From contig JAOALB010000192.1 of the NCBI GenBank assembly GCA_025331125.1, forward strand, positions 1-64,000: DNA of 64,000 bases, written 5' to 3'. Below, piece by piece: positions 9,958 to 21,743 of the stretch (within the stretch, counting starts at the first letter, position 1; each line of letters opens with the position of its first letter). Source of the stretch: Mycogone perniciosa (Eukaryota > Ascomycota > Sordariomycetes > Hypocreales > Hypocreaceae). The notes under the pieces were generated by a model. The model was not told the DNA's origin and did no database searches. It worked only from the letters and a program-made list of their open reading frames with translations. Made by a program: the position numbers and the translations under genes.

Positions 9958-12900
9958 CAAGCTTCCCTCCTACACCTATAGGTACCCTACCTTTTAGGTG
10001 CCTACTCACCAAAATTCACAACCTCTTGACTAGCTATTAAGAAAAATAAGCTTAATAATGCTCTCTCGCCCCTCCTGGGCACTTAAAGAAGGATAGCGAA
10101 CGCTATTAGACTCCAAGCAAACCAGGGATAACTGAACCTCGCTGCCGCTAGGCGGGCAGCACTCTAGCGACTCGAGAAAGAGGGCACTCCTTCGCTCTCA
10201 GGATAAAGGGAGACTACAGTCCTTTTATTTACACCTAAGAAACGCTATATCGACAATAAACGTATTAAAACTAATATCCCTAAATTTAATTTCGGCTTTA
10301 ATATAAGACTTAGCGTCTCTCTCTTTTTAAAAGGGACTTAAGAAGGCCTCTCTTCCTCCCTTTAAAGTAGGCTAATAAAAGTATTTACTTTTAAAAATAG
10401 TAAATAGTCTACTATAGCTTATAAAATCTTTGCGCAGATTAAAGAAATTAATATAATTTAAAAAGCTAGATAAAAATTTTTATTTTTAGTAGCCTAAGCT
10501 ATTAATAACTGCCTAGCTAAACACTAAGGAAAATACTATCTCCTGGCTGCCTTGTAAGCAAGTAAAGCGCTTACTAATGCTTTTAAGGGCCTCCTCTCTT
10601 TAAAGGCCTTTGCAGACCCTAAGAAGTTAGGCAGGAATCCCCCTTTAGCCTAACTAATAACTATATAGCCAATTAGTAAAAAGACCCACAAAAACGACAA
10701 GCAATAACAAATTGAACCCTACCTTTTAACTTAGATGGACCTAGGCGCTCTGCTAAAGACTAATAGCCTAAAGCGAGTCACGTAGGCTACGATTGCGGCT
10801 AAAGGCATAAATAAAAACCCTTTAATAGGAAAAGAAAGTAATCTTACCTCGCAAAATAATAAAGGGCCGGCCCCTGTTATGAAACCTAAAACCTAAAAAT
10901 AAAATATAATAACTAAAAAACCCGATAATAGAATCTTCCTTTAAATCCCGCTAAATTATAGTTAAAGGAAGATTACTGCTATTAAGGCTAGACAGGAAGT
11001 TATTAAGATTAGAAAGTTTAATAAAGAGGATATTATTTACTTTTAGGAAGTGAAATCCGGCTTTACGCTATAAGCTAGGAATAATAAAATTAAAAAAGCG
11101 ATCCTTGCCTTAGGCTTAACCGCAGAGGCCAGCGGCCTAAAGATTAAAGAAGTATACGTATAGAGGAGTTTTCTTATATAAAGTATTTTTAAATACTATA
11201 CTAATACTTTAAGCACTTTCTTTATTAATGCACTAGTTTTAATTAAGGCTTAGGGGAGCGCTAAGTTTAAAAAACCTTTAATTTTCTGCTAAAAGGCTCT
11301 TTTTAGCGAAACTATTAATACCTATTATTATTTTATTTTTTTTAAAGAGGAAGTTAAAATAGGCTTTAAATTCTTTAATTATTTAGCCTTAGTAGAACTT
11401 TAGACTTAAAAGGTATAGGTAACCTAATATAACAGGTACCTCGGCTTTTATAACCTTTAAAGATATATTAAAACTGTATAATATAAAAAGTACAGTAAAC
11501 CTGCCTTTTAATATATTAATAAAAATAAAAACTATAATAACTCTATTTAATATATTAACTGCCTTAATCTTTACTAGTTTAATACTTTAAACTGCTATAT
11601 ACATTTAACTATTAAAAATAGTATAAAAGTATATACTATTAAAAAATAATTTAAGACTATTAGAGAACTTAAAACCTAGGAATTTTAAAAAAGGAACCCT
11701 GCCCCCTTTGCCTTTAAGCCTAAATTAGGTGCACCTAAAAAAGGAGCTCCCTAGGCCATTTTAGCCGAATCCCCTACTACTCCTACTTTTAAGGCCTAGA
11801 TTTAAAGACCCCTCCCTTTAAGTAGGACAATACCCCCTATCCCTGTAATAAAGCCCCTTTAAAATAAAATCAACCTAATAAATATCCTTAATAGCTTATT
11901 AAAGGAAAGCTTACCAGCCTACTCTATAGTAAAGGTTATTAATTTTAACGACTTTATAGATAATGCTTTAAAGGAATCCTTTAAAAGAGATAAACACTAT
12001 AAGTCTAATCTATAAACAATAAACCTTATTAAAACTGCTAAAAGAACTTTAGCCTAAAAATCTTCTAGGCTAATATAAAAAAATAGGGATAGTATTATAA
12101 TACAGCCCTTTTACTAGCCTAAAAAGATAACTTTAATATTATATTTATTTAAAAGCTATAAATTTATTAAAATACTATATTATTTAAAAGATAAATAAAA
12201 TTTTACTTTAACTTTTAAGTATTTAACCTATTTAATAATTAAAAAGAGACTAAACCCTTTATCTTTACTTATATTAAAAAATTACTAAATCTACTATATT
12301 AATAACTCTTGCCCTTAAAATTAAAAAGTAACTATATCTGCTAAATAGAAATCTATAGCTATATTATTCCTAATATCTACTATAAAGCTTCTTTTAATAC
12401 TGCAATAAAAACCTTTAAAAAGCAAAGTTAGCCCCCTTTAAATTTAATTATTATAGGAGACTTTAATATATTAAATTGAATATAGCAGCTAGGCTAAGCC
12501 TTAAATACTGCAGGCAATAAATTAGCTAAATAGGCAGATAAATATAACCTAGTCCCTGCCTTTATAGACGCCTTTATAAAGGACTTTAAAAAGTATCTTA
12601 ATTTTATTTTTTTTAACTGCCCTATATTAATAATTATTGCAAGAAACCTAAATATAAGCTTAAACTATTATACAGTTACTATTACACTTTTAAGCCTTAT
12701 TAGGCTAATAGCTAGTATAGGAAAAAAATATATCCCTTTTAAAAGCCTATAAAAGTTTAGTTAGCTAATATATATATATACCTAGCTCCTTTTAAAAGTA
12801 AATATTATTAACTTAATTAAAAAAGATTTAGACGCAGCAGTATAAGCACTCTAGAGACTTTTTGCAAATTAAATATAATCGGCAGGTAAAAAAAGATATT

Positions 12901-15774
12901 AAAATAGATATAGCGCCTTTTAATAAAATAAAGACTGCTAGACAGCTTATTTAGCTTTTATCGCGGTGCCCTTTAAAATTAATAAATAGATTAAGACAAG
13001 GAAGATACTGTATAATATAGTTAAATATAAAAAACGCGACTACTAAAATAAAGTTATAGTTAAAGCCAGCCTAGGTAAAGGCATTTAATAGGTGGCTAAA
13101 TAGTATAAGGCTATAGACTGTTTTTAACCCCCCCTTTTAGCGGATAGCAATAAAAGTATTTTAAACCTTAAAGAGCAAGCAGCTTTCTTTAAAAAACGTT
13201 TACTACAGTAAAAGGGAGTAAAAGAGGATATTAAAAACCTATAAAAACCCTAAGTATTAAAGAACCCTTAAATATTATAGGATAAAATAGTTATTAAAAA
13301 AAAGCAAAAAAAGCTATAACTAAAGCAGGGAATACTGCGCCTAGTATAAATAATATATTAGTTACCTTTCTGCATTATATATAGCCTACTATTAAAGAGT
13401 TTATTATAAACCTCTTTAAAGGCTGCTTTAAATTAAAATATTACCCCCTCTTTTTTAAAAATATAAAAGTTACTATTATACCTAAACCTAATAAACTTAA
13501 TTATATAACCTATAAAGCTTTTAAACCTATTTTACTATTTTCCTATATAAAAAAAGGCTTTAAAAAGCTATTTATTAAAAGGGTATCCCTTTTAGTATTT
13601 AAATATAAAGTCCTTTTAAAGCAGTACTTTAAAGCCCTCTTTAAATAAGTAACTATAGATTTAATTGCTTATTTAATTTATAATATTAAAGTTACTTTAA
13701 ATAAAAGGGAGGTTATAACTTTATTTACCTTTAATATCTTTAAGGCCTTTAATATTATTATAAAAAATAGACTAATTTTATAATTTAAATAATAAAGCTA
13801 GCCTATCTAGTTTATAAAATAGGTAAAGTCTTTTATAAGTAATAAAACTGCTTTTATTTATAAAAGAGATAAAATTAATTTACTAAACTTTGCCTTTAAA
13901 TATAATACTTTATAAAGGTCCTTTATCTCCTTTATTATATTAATACTATACTTTAGCTTAATCCTTTAACTTAAAGATTAATAATTTTACTTTAAATATA
14001 TTAATAATATTGCTATATTTATTATAAAGGGGTTTATTTAAAAAACAGTTACTTTTATATAGTAAACGCTTAATAAAACGCTAAAGTAAAAAGCAGAGAA
14101 TATAGTATTTTTTAATTATATTAAGGCTAAACTGCTGCACTTTTATTATATAAAAGGCTAAATATATAATAAAGGCATTATAATAAAGGGAAAACTAGTC
14201 TAGCTTAAAGAGGATATTTAATAGTTAAGGGTTTACTTTAATTTAAAGCTCTCTTTTAAGAAATATATAGAAATACTTATAGGCAAAGTATATAAAGTCT
14301 TTAACTTCTTTAAGTCGCTTAGTAAAACTTAAAAAAGCTTACCTTTTAAGGCTATTACGTAAGCTGCAAAGGCCTATATCCTCTTTATCGCCTTATATAA
14401 AATAAATAAAGCCTTTAAGACTGCAGTAAAAGTAGTCTTCCTAGTTTAAAAGACTATAAGTGTCTTTATCCTATATAAAAAGTTAAAGGTCTTTATAGCC
14501 AGTATTACTTTAGCTTAAGCCTAACTTAAATATATAGCGAGGTTTATAAGACTAGATTAAAACTATTTAATTAATTAATATATTAATAAAAAACTCCCTC
14601 TTTAGCTGCTATAGATTAGACTTTAATGCACTGCTGCCTTAATTAACAGGACTAATAAACCTATACTTTTCGCTAAAAAGTCTTTATATATCCTCTTTAG
14701 TTTTAACCTAAAAGGTATAGGCAAATTAACTGCAGTAAAGAAATACTTAAAAATAATTAAATCCCTCCCCCTTTATTTAATTTTAGCCTACTTTAACAGG
14801 TTTTAAATTAAAGGGAATATAGGCTAGGGAGCAGTTATTTATTATAAAGTAAAAGCAATTATAGATACTAGGCGCTTTAATAACGCAAAGGTTTATAATG
14901 TAAAGGTATAGGCTGCCTTAAAGGCTATAGAGCTAGTAGTTAAATATATAAAGGAAGACTATATAATTTAAATAGTTTACCTTTTTTTAAATAATTTATT
15001 AATTATTAATAGGCTGCTTAGTAAGCCCCCCCTTTTTATATAAAGAGTATATATATACTTTTAGAAATTAATATAAAGTATCTCGCTTTACAGGACCTTT
15101 ATTTTATAGGTTTTAAAATATAAGGATATTATAAGTAATAAATAAGCTGACCGCTTAGCTAAGCGAGGCGCAGCCTTCCCTACTGCGTTATAGAACTAGG
15201 CTATAATTATATATATTAAAAAATAGATTAAAGAAGAAATCGCGGAGGTAAAGGAATAAAACTAGCTTAGTAAAACCTTAAAGGGCTATAAATAATAAAG
15301 GCTTAAAGCCCCAGCTTCCCCCTTAAAACTTAAGCTCCTATACTTTATCCTCTACAGGCTCTTAACAAAAAGATCAGGATATAAAGACTTCTAAAAATAC
15401 TATAAACGCTTTAAGTATAATAAAGAGTCTATCTATAAATATAGTAAACTAAAAAGATAAAGCTACTTCGCGGAATATAGAATAGTTAGGCCCTTCCTCC
15501 CTAATATCCCTTTAAAAGAGACCCCCCTCTTTTACTTACTCGGATTTATAAGAAGCAAGGCTTTCTAAAAACTAGTAAAGGAAGTAGACCTTTATAGCCC
15601 TCCCCTGGCGGAAATAGATTAACACTACCTAGATTAACCCTTTTTCCTTTATAAATTAAAACTCAGCGAATAGCAGCGCAAGCCGCTGGCTCTTAATATT
15701 TTATTGCCTATAAGGGATTTATATAACTAGCTTACTTAACAGACGTAAATAATAAAATAAACAAACAAATAAAC
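9958..15774 (+). mobile_element. Full-length RIP-mutated LINE of Tad1 type
   Basis: A 5,817-bp non-LTR retrotransposon flanked by a perfect 14-bp target duplication and ending in an A-rich tail (AATAAAATAAACAAACAAAT). All frames are broken, but reading through stops shows the order expected of a Tad1 element. ORF1 with zinc-knuckle remains lies at about 11,430-11,640. The endonuclease (IIGDFN-like motif) lies near 12,450-12,480. The reverse transcriptase lies at about 13,440-14,200 (PKPNKLNYITYKAFKPI for KPGKxDYxxxxSYRPI, then TLFTFNIFKAFN). RNase H follows near 14,790-15,000 (YYKVKAIIDT, ALKAIEL). A C-terminal zinc-knuckle region lies near 15,340-15,620. CpA is rare and TpA common, the RIP signature. 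The unique flanks and the duplication itself are not mutated, so the boundary is sharp. Confidence 0.9.
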
Positions 15775-15788
15775 AAAGAGGACGATTG
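15775..15788. repeat. Right target-site duplication of the LINE
   Basis: Second perfect copy of AAAGAGGACGATTG, directly after the A-rich LINE tail. Confidence 0.9.
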
Positions 15789-16574
15789 AAATTGGATAAG
15801 GTTAAAAATAAGGAATTTATTTAGGGTATCTGGCGAAAATAAACCAGGCGGAAATATATACTATCAACTAGAGTACTGCCCTTTAACTTCGCCACCACCT
15901 ATTATACTTATTCAACTGGATTTTTCGATGCCAATTTTACGAGATCCTTTGGTAACGTTAGGGTTTATATGTCTGCTAGCTCGAGCATGGCCTTTGTTCT
16001 TGTACTAGAGCGAAATATATACATACTGATAACCGGAAGTGTAGTATAAAGCCGAGGAGAGGTTAGGAGATATAAGCTTACTTCCCCCGCTAGCAGCTGT
16101 GTGTTTTAATAGACTTATCACCTGGTTATTTTTTAAATGATGGGATCTTGTCAGCAAAGCTCGTATTATTGATTGCCCGGGAGTATAGTGGGGAGAAAAT
16201 ACCTCGTATCTACTGTATAGAAGACGCAAAAGTCCTAAGATTACGGAGTAGACAGCGCCACAATGTTGAGTTTATTTTGTCGGGGTTAAAATAACGATCC
16301 GGGTTTGATTCCTAGGGATAAACCGAGGTTATGAGTTTATATTAATAGAGAGGTTGCATATAAATACTATCACAGCATGGAAGGGCAGGTCAGGGCAGAT
16401 ATCGTTCTTGTGCCGTAAGGAGCAAGAAAGCCCTAGAGCTCTATGGGAAGCTATAGGTAGTATATACAGGGTACGCGTTGGCGCATTGTCACATGACCAG
16501 GTGCTGACTTTGTGTTATGGTTGGTATCGTGACAGATGTTGTCTGGACTAAGGGCCGGAGACCTATGAGGTGAT
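15789..16574. other. Spacer with a short LTR-A relic
   Basis: The original island resumes after the LINE. I find no supported gene. It contains one TACGGAGTA at 16242-16250, a TTTGTCGGGGTTA stretch at about 16277-16289 resembling one terminus of family B, and the LTR-A fragment listed separately. Confidence 0.4.
16289..16354 (-). mobile_element. Truncated LTR of gypsy family A
   Basis: About 66 bases match the outer end of the family-A LTR (ACGATCCGGG, then GGATAAACCGAGGTT, then AGAGAGGT), after which similarity stops abruptly. It is orientated like the LTRs at 24518 and 52633. Only the terminus survives, with some C-to-T changes. Confidence 0.65.
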
Positions 16575-17110
16575 GTGGTGATTCGGCATACCAAGCTAGC
16601 AGCATCCGCGAGCAAGATATGGAGCCCAGACCCAACTTTCACTTTGACCCTTTTTGGGCCTGAAGCAGAGTCCCTTGGCGAGAGCGACTTCGACCCCAGC
16701 AGTATCAACTGGAGCGATCTCACAGCCTTTTTCCGCACCATGAACATGCCCGCGCCCCCCCTCATGACCGCGGAGGAAGTTCGCTGCGAAGCTGAGGGTT
16801 GATTAAAGGAGATATTTTCGAACCATGACACCTTATATGCTATCCTCTTGCGTCACGAGGCCTCAATCCAGAATCGCTGGTCGAAGAAGAAGAAGCAGCA
16901 GAGGCTCAAAATCTTGCTCAATGCCTGGCCGAACATGCCGACAATGCATCGTCCCAACTTTGAAGCTTTCCGCAGGGAAAATTTAGAGATTATTACATCT
17001 GGCCTTATATTAACCAGGAGGATCTCTTGAGCAACAATGCCCTGCTGCTGATGCTGAACTAGCGGGGACGTTATTTCCCTTCCCACTTTGCAGGGGCAGA
17101 CAGGGCGCAA
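16575..17110 (+). pseudogene. Broken 5' part of the large conserved fungal gene
   Basis: This stretch carries coding sequence continuous in sense with the frame at 17111-19123 but disabled. One frame reads SPDPTFTLTLFG...INWSDLTAFFRTMNM...AEG, hits TGA at about 16801, and resumes at once as LKEIFSNHDTLYAILLRHEASIQNRW...NAWPNMPTMHRPNFEAFRRENL. A frameshift near 16,980 is needed to continue as FRDYYIWPYINQEDLL. A TAG then interrupts the segment NALLLMLN*RGRYFPSHFAGADRAQ (near 17,059) immediately before the open frame. Relatives are longer at the N-terminus (from memory, a DUF6604-type domain), and that part is not found upstream. At least two stops, one frameshift and an N-terminal truncation are therefore visible. 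Confidence 0.75.
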
Positions 17111-19123
17111 ATGCACCTGGGGCTCGTATCTAGCGGGCTGTCCCCCATCTTTTTGAACCTCTACACGATGGTGCTGAATGGAGCCGAAAATGCTGGAGGC
17201 TATGGAAAGCTATTATCATGGGAAGACCACCCGGAAGCCTGTGAATGGGCTTGTACCCAAAAACAGTTCATCCCCGGTGAAGGTCTTCTCATTCTTGAAG
17301 CTCAGGCGAAGGTCTTGCGGTTTCTGGTGGACTGCTGTCGGCAGATCCTCCATGACTTCCCTGAGCATACACTGACTACCGATGTCTTCGCCCTTCAGCC
17401 CGAGCCACGTCTGAAGACAGAGACGGAAACAAGCGGATTTGAGACCCTAGCAGTCATGGCGGCAGAAGCACCCTATCGCGTCCCTGCCAATCTTGACCTC
17501 CGTCGAATCGAGTCTCTTCTCACGGCTAGGGTGTCGGCTGTGGAAGATCACATCTGGGCTCTCCGCGAGGACCCGACCTATTTCTCCCAGCATCTCCTGG
17601 AGACCAGGGCGCACCGTCAAGAGATGTTGAAGGACCTCACCGTTGCTGAGCATCCTGTTTTCCACAAAACTAAGGAGAACACATTCTGGGCTAGGGTTCT
17701 TGGCAGCATCATCTTAGATTCCTACCTTGAACTCGAAACCTTCGCCGTGCTTCGCCAACAAGCCCGAAGACTGCAGCAGCTTCAAGTCATGTACGCCAGC
17801 AGTATTCATGCCACAAAGGATTTGCCTGACGAATTCATGGTTGCTATTCTCCAATTCCAACATACCCTCAATCAGCTGGCGAAAGGACCGATCAACCAAC
17901 TAAAGACCATCGTTGTTTGCTCACCACTAATGCGCAGACTTTTCGTTCGACAGCCGCCTACGGATCCCTCCTCAAGCATGATTGTTGTCAGGGATAGGCC
18001 TGGCGCAAAAAGGAGCAAAATCGAGGGACAACTCATTTGGTTGCTTCGCACACTTTGGGAAGATGACCGCCAACTATTCTTGATGAGCATGCCTTTAGGA
18101 CTAGACGAGCTGGAGAGGCTTTTAGAAGCCGAATCCGAAGCGCAAGAGCTTACAACTTCGCTGGTTGTTAAGGTTATCGGTGATCTTTCCATAATCGCAC
18201 AATGCCTCGCGCAGCTTCAACTGTATCAACCGTGGTCGCGAACATTTGAGACCAGCATAGTGGAAAGGAAAGATGAGCTTGATTGTGAGTTCAAGGAGTT
18301 GGCCCAGCCATGGGCCGCGCTTAACTCGGCGCTCCATGAGAAGAACCTGAATCGTGTGGCAAAACTGGGCAATCCTCATGAGAAGAAATTTTTCTATCCG
18401 TTTGACAAGCGCCGGACAAAGGAGAACGTGGAATCTATGAGAAAGGCCGAGGGAAACCTCGATGAGTTCTGGGTTGCTGTGGATAGAGTCATGCAGGGCA
18501 AGCTTGAAGGAACAAGGGCGCTGGACTTGCTTTCTCAGGAACGAATCCTTCAGCGCACTCCGGAGTGGGTTGATGGGTTGAGTGCTACGCTCATGGACAA
18601 AGACAAACCACAAGCCTCAAAACTTCAGACCGATGTCACTTACAAGCCCCTGTCAAGCCTGCATTTTGGTCAGTCGAGTACAAGCGCACTAGGTCAAAGC
18701 ACACTTCCGGTGAGGACTAAGACGAAAACAAGAGGACCAACACAGGGAGTTTCCCCGGAACCTGAGGCTACGGGGAGTGTTGTGGAACCTATCACTGTGA
18801 AGACGTCCATCCAGGTTGACGCCCGGGCATTGAAGGTATTCCGGACGCTCTTCTTCAATCCCGAAGTGACATCTTCTCCCGGGGAAATTTCGTGGAGTGA
18901 CTTCCTTCACGCGATGACGTCAACGGGGGTATTCGCGGCTGAGAAGCTGTACGGGTCGGTTTGGCAGTTCCGACGAGTGTGTGGGCAGGACCAGAGCCGG
19001 ATTCAGTTTCATGAGCCACACCCGCGGGGGAAGATACCGTTTGTGATGGCGAGAAGACACGGGAGGAGACTGTATAGAGCGTTTGGGTGGGACGGGGAGA
19101 TGTTTGTGTTGAAGCAGAAATAA
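17111..19123 (+). CDS. Conserved fungal protein of unknown function, 5'-disabled
   Basis: A 670-codon open frame without introns, far too long to be chance, forming the C-terminal two thirds of a family common in filamentous ascomycetes. The function is unknown to me. The start at 17111 is only the first Met after the in-frame TAG; the true gene began further upstream (see 16575-17110). Visible features: a Leu/Glu-rich helical middle, a Ser/Thr/Pro-rich linker at about residues 500-565, and a strongly conserved C-terminus. That end includes VDARALKVFRTLFFNPEV, PGEISWSDFLHAMTSTG, KLYGSVWQF, FHEPHPRGKIPF (starting at about residue 633) and RRHGRRLYRAFGW. The His-rich FHEPHP block suggests a catalytic or metal site, but this is inference. 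It may still produce a truncated protein, or be a young pseudogene whose long part has not yet decayed. Confidence 0.7.
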   Translation: MHLGLVSSGLSPIFLNLYTMVLNGAENAGGYGKLLSWEDHPEACEWACTQKQFIPGEGLLILEAQAKVLRFLVDCCRQILHDFPEHTLTTDVFALQPEPRLKTETETSGFETLAVMAAEAPYRVPANLDLRRIESLLTARVSAVEDHIWALREDPTYFSQHLLETRAHRQEMLKDLTVAEHPVFHKTKENTFWARVLGSIILDSYLELETFAVLRQQARRLQQLQVMYASSIHATKDLPDEFMVAILQFQHTLNQLAKGPINQLKTIVVCSPLMRRLFVRQPPTDPSSSMIVVRDRPGAKRSKIEGQLIWLLRTLWEDDRQLFLMSMPLGLDELERLLEAESEAQELTTSLVVKVIGDLSIIAQCLAQLQLYQPWSRTFETSIVERKDELDCEFKELAQPWAALNSALHEKNLNRVAKLGNPHEKKFFYPFDKRRTKENVESMRKAEGNLDEFWVAVDRVMQGKLEGTRALDLLSQERILQRTPEWVDGLSATLMDKDKPQASKLQTDVTYKPLSSLHFGQSSTSALGQSTLPVRTKTKTRGPTQGVSPEPEATGSVVEPITVKTSIQVDARALKVFRTLFFNPEVTSSPGEISWSDFLHAMTSTGVFAAEKLYGSVWQFRRVCGQDQSRIQFHEPHPRGKIPFVMARRHGRRLYRAFGWDGEMFVLKQK

Positions 19124-19151
19124 GAGGTTCTCGTCGGAACCCTGCTTCACG

Positions 19152-19238
19152 TGTCACATTCCGAGCACGTTGATTATTAGCCTACTACTACGAAGTATTC
19201 TTTTGTCTATTGGCGTGACGGTATGAAGGTTCGTCACA
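19152..19238 (-). mobile_element. Family S miniature element, 87 bp, TSD TCACG
   Basis: Starts TGTCACATTCC and ends GGTTCGTCACA, so in family orientation it runs TGTGACGAACC...GGAATGTGACA. It is flanked by perfect 5-bp duplications TCACG at 19147-19151 and 19239-19243. It shares CATACCGTCACGCCAA and the GTGCTCGGAA end with the copies at 48518, 52054 and 53223 but has a shorter interior. TG...CA ends plus a 5-bp duplication are LTR-like, but 87 bp is far below normal LTR size. It sits 28 bp downstream of the preceding stop codon. Confidence 0.8.
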
Positions 19239-19243
19239 TCACG

Positions 19244-20062
19244 ACTCACGAGATGACCCATAGCAAGTCATTCACGATATCACCTGATCGTCTCCTACGA
19301 ACATCACGTAGCTGACGTTTACTGACTGCCCCAACAGCTTCAACTCTAGACATAATAGCGCCCAAAAGTCGCACAACAACAGTATGATCACCTGTGTCGA
19401 GCGAGACAGCAGCCAAGCGTAGCCATTCAACAACAAGCCTCACACAGGGTGGCGATCCATTCCACGTCCATATACACGGGCATCCATTTCCATGAGCTGC
19501 CCATTGTGGAGTCGGAAGGACAATTTCATAACACTTTGTTCCCCATGAGCGGTGTATGCGATCTAGCTCCAAGTGGACACAGTGAAACGCAAAATCAACC
19601 CCTTCTAGAGCTACAGTGTGGCAAAATGAGCCTTTAACCAAATTCATATACTATTATTCACTGGCAAAATAATATCTGAAATACCAGAGTCAGCGCTCAT
19701 GATATTTACTCTTGCAAAAGCCCTGACGTTATAACAATACTAGGTACATGACATAAAATGGCTTTAATGTCTGTATTGGTAATAAATCTACTACTTCTTG
19801 AAGTTAATATATACTAAAAATTAATGCTGGGGCAGAAACAGAAGTTGTGTGAAAATAGGAGAGATATGTGCTTGTATAAATAGTAATTCTCTGTCAGAGT
19901 ACAGAGTAGATATAAAATTGCGCAAAATTTAGAGTATATAGGTTAAAAGTTTAACTAGCTTAAATATTGAAGTAATTTAAAGATTTTATATTTAATTAAA
20001 AGGTAAAGTCCTTTTAATTAATTTTAAAGGATTTATTAATAAGTATATATAATAATAAATAT
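19244..20062. other. Transition from island to RIP block, no supported gene
   Basis: A minus-strand frame of 133 codons at 19246-19647 is open but shows no family, signal or motif, and I do not call it. From about 19,900 composition drops to the AT-rich, stop-filled texture of mutated repeats. Confidence 0.4.
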
Positions 20063-21743
20063 TATAATAAAGCGCAGTATAGCTATATAAAGTATTAAAA
20101 GATAAGTAATAAAGCTTAATTCTTTTAAACAATATATAAAAATAGCTTTACTATATATATATATAGCTAATATAAAAGAAAAGGTAAAATATATAAATTA
20201 TAAATACTTATATAGTTTAATATATTACTTATATAATATATATACTAGCTTATATTTATTATATAAGTAAATAAAAGCTTTTTAGTATTACTAAATATTA
20301 ATAAACAGTAAATCCTTAACTTATTTAATTTAATATACACTTTAATTAATAAAGTTATTCCTAATACTTAATTAACTGCTATCCTAGTTAATTTATAATA
20401 TTATAATTATTTAACTATACTTTTAAAGCCTCTTTTATTTAATTAAAAGCTCTTTTATTATAAATATATATTAATATTTTATTATAAAGGTAAAAGGGAT
20501 ATAAATACCATAGCTATTATTAATTGTTGGGTTAGGTAGGCTAAGGACCTACCACTTATCAGCGCTTATCAGCGCTAGGGAGCTCTTATCTGCTTATATA
20601 GCAAATACCAGCTGACATACACATCGCGTAAGCGATGTGTCAGACTGTATAGGCGCTTACAACGCATACATTCTACGTTTTCCTTTGTATTAGCTATGTG
20701 TATATATAGCGAGGCTATTACGGTATATTTATTACTAGAATCAAGCTTTATTCCCATTTCTCTCTATACTCTATATAGCTGTGCCGCGCTCCGCGACATT
20801 AATTTATAATAATAAAAAGTTATATAATAAAGTTTTTAAATAAATTAATTAATTTTAAATAGTTAAAATAAATATATTAACTGCCTTTAAACTTTATTTT
20901 TTACTTTTTTTCTTTATTTATTAATATTATAATTAATAATAATTATAGTAATATTAAATATATTAATAAAGATTATACTTTTTATATATTCTTTTTATAA
21001 TATACTTTTATAAATAAATAATAAAATTATAAAATAAAAATACTTTTTTAATTAAATATAATTATAGTTGTCTTTTAAAGGTAATTTATTATAGTATTAA
21101 TTATTTTTAAGCAGCGATATTTACTACTGCTTTTATATTAGCTTTTACTTCAACTTTTACTTTACGTTTTGCTTTTACTTTTATGCCTATACTAGTTAAT
21201 TTAGCTTTTATCACTACTTTTACCTTTATTACTAGTATTATTGCTTTAATTATTACTTTTACTATAATTACTTTTATAGTAGTTTTTCCTTTTACTTTTA
21301 TATTTACTACTGCCTTTACTGCTATACTATTATCCTTTTTTATAAAAGTTATTTAAAATAAATAACTATTAATAAAAGAGATTTCCGGTAATATGTTACT
21401 ATTATCCACTTTTAATAATATATTATTTATTTTAATAATAACTATTTATATACTTTTTAATATATTCTTTTCAATTATATTACTTTCATTAATTATATAC
21501 TCTATAATTATTTAATATTTATATTAATTCTATATTAAGTCTTTTAAGCTATAAATAAAAAAGGCTAATTCAATAAATATATTATTTTTTCTTTATATAT
21601 TTATAAAGTAATATAATTAAATAGTAATTTAATATAAAAAAGTATTATACTTTTAATTTAATTTATTAAAAGAGAAAAATTAAATTTATATTAAAAAGGT
21701 AATTAACTGCTTTAAATAATTATAATAATAATACCTTTTATTA
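20063..21743 (-). mobile_element. Copia-1 3' end on the minus strand, heavily RIP-mutated
   Basis: 20063-20335 aligns base for base, allowing C-to-T and G-to-A, with the reverse complement of the copia-1 LTR (274 bp) known from 33389 and 40517. Its inner edge is followed by the same polypurine-side sequence (ACTTTAATTAATAAAG against ACTTTAGTTAATAAAG). The rest to 21743 is the inverted counterpart of the copia-1 3' internal region, including the low-complexity tract at about 21,114-21,340 that mirrors 39,860-40,000. A solo copia-1 LTR (20525-20798) is inserted inside. The right part is cut off by the copia-2 LTR beginning at 21744. Confidence 0.75.
20525..20798 (+). mobile_element. Solo copia-1 LTR, TSD TTAAT
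   Basis: 274 bp, TGTTGGGTTAGG...CTCCGCGACA, with perfect 5-bp duplications TTAAT at 20520-20524 and 20799-20803. It is much less mutated than its surroundings: it keeps CACATCGCGTAAGCGATGTG and other CpA sites. It therefore arrived after most of the local mutation, then lost its internal part by LTR-LTR recombination. Orientation is opposite to the element it sits in. Confidence 0.9.

Noticed and set aside
19246..19647. Minus-strand frame of 133 codons
   Set aside because: No signal, motif, intron logic or family resemblance; it lies in the transition zone next to a family S element. Kept as unassigned spacer.
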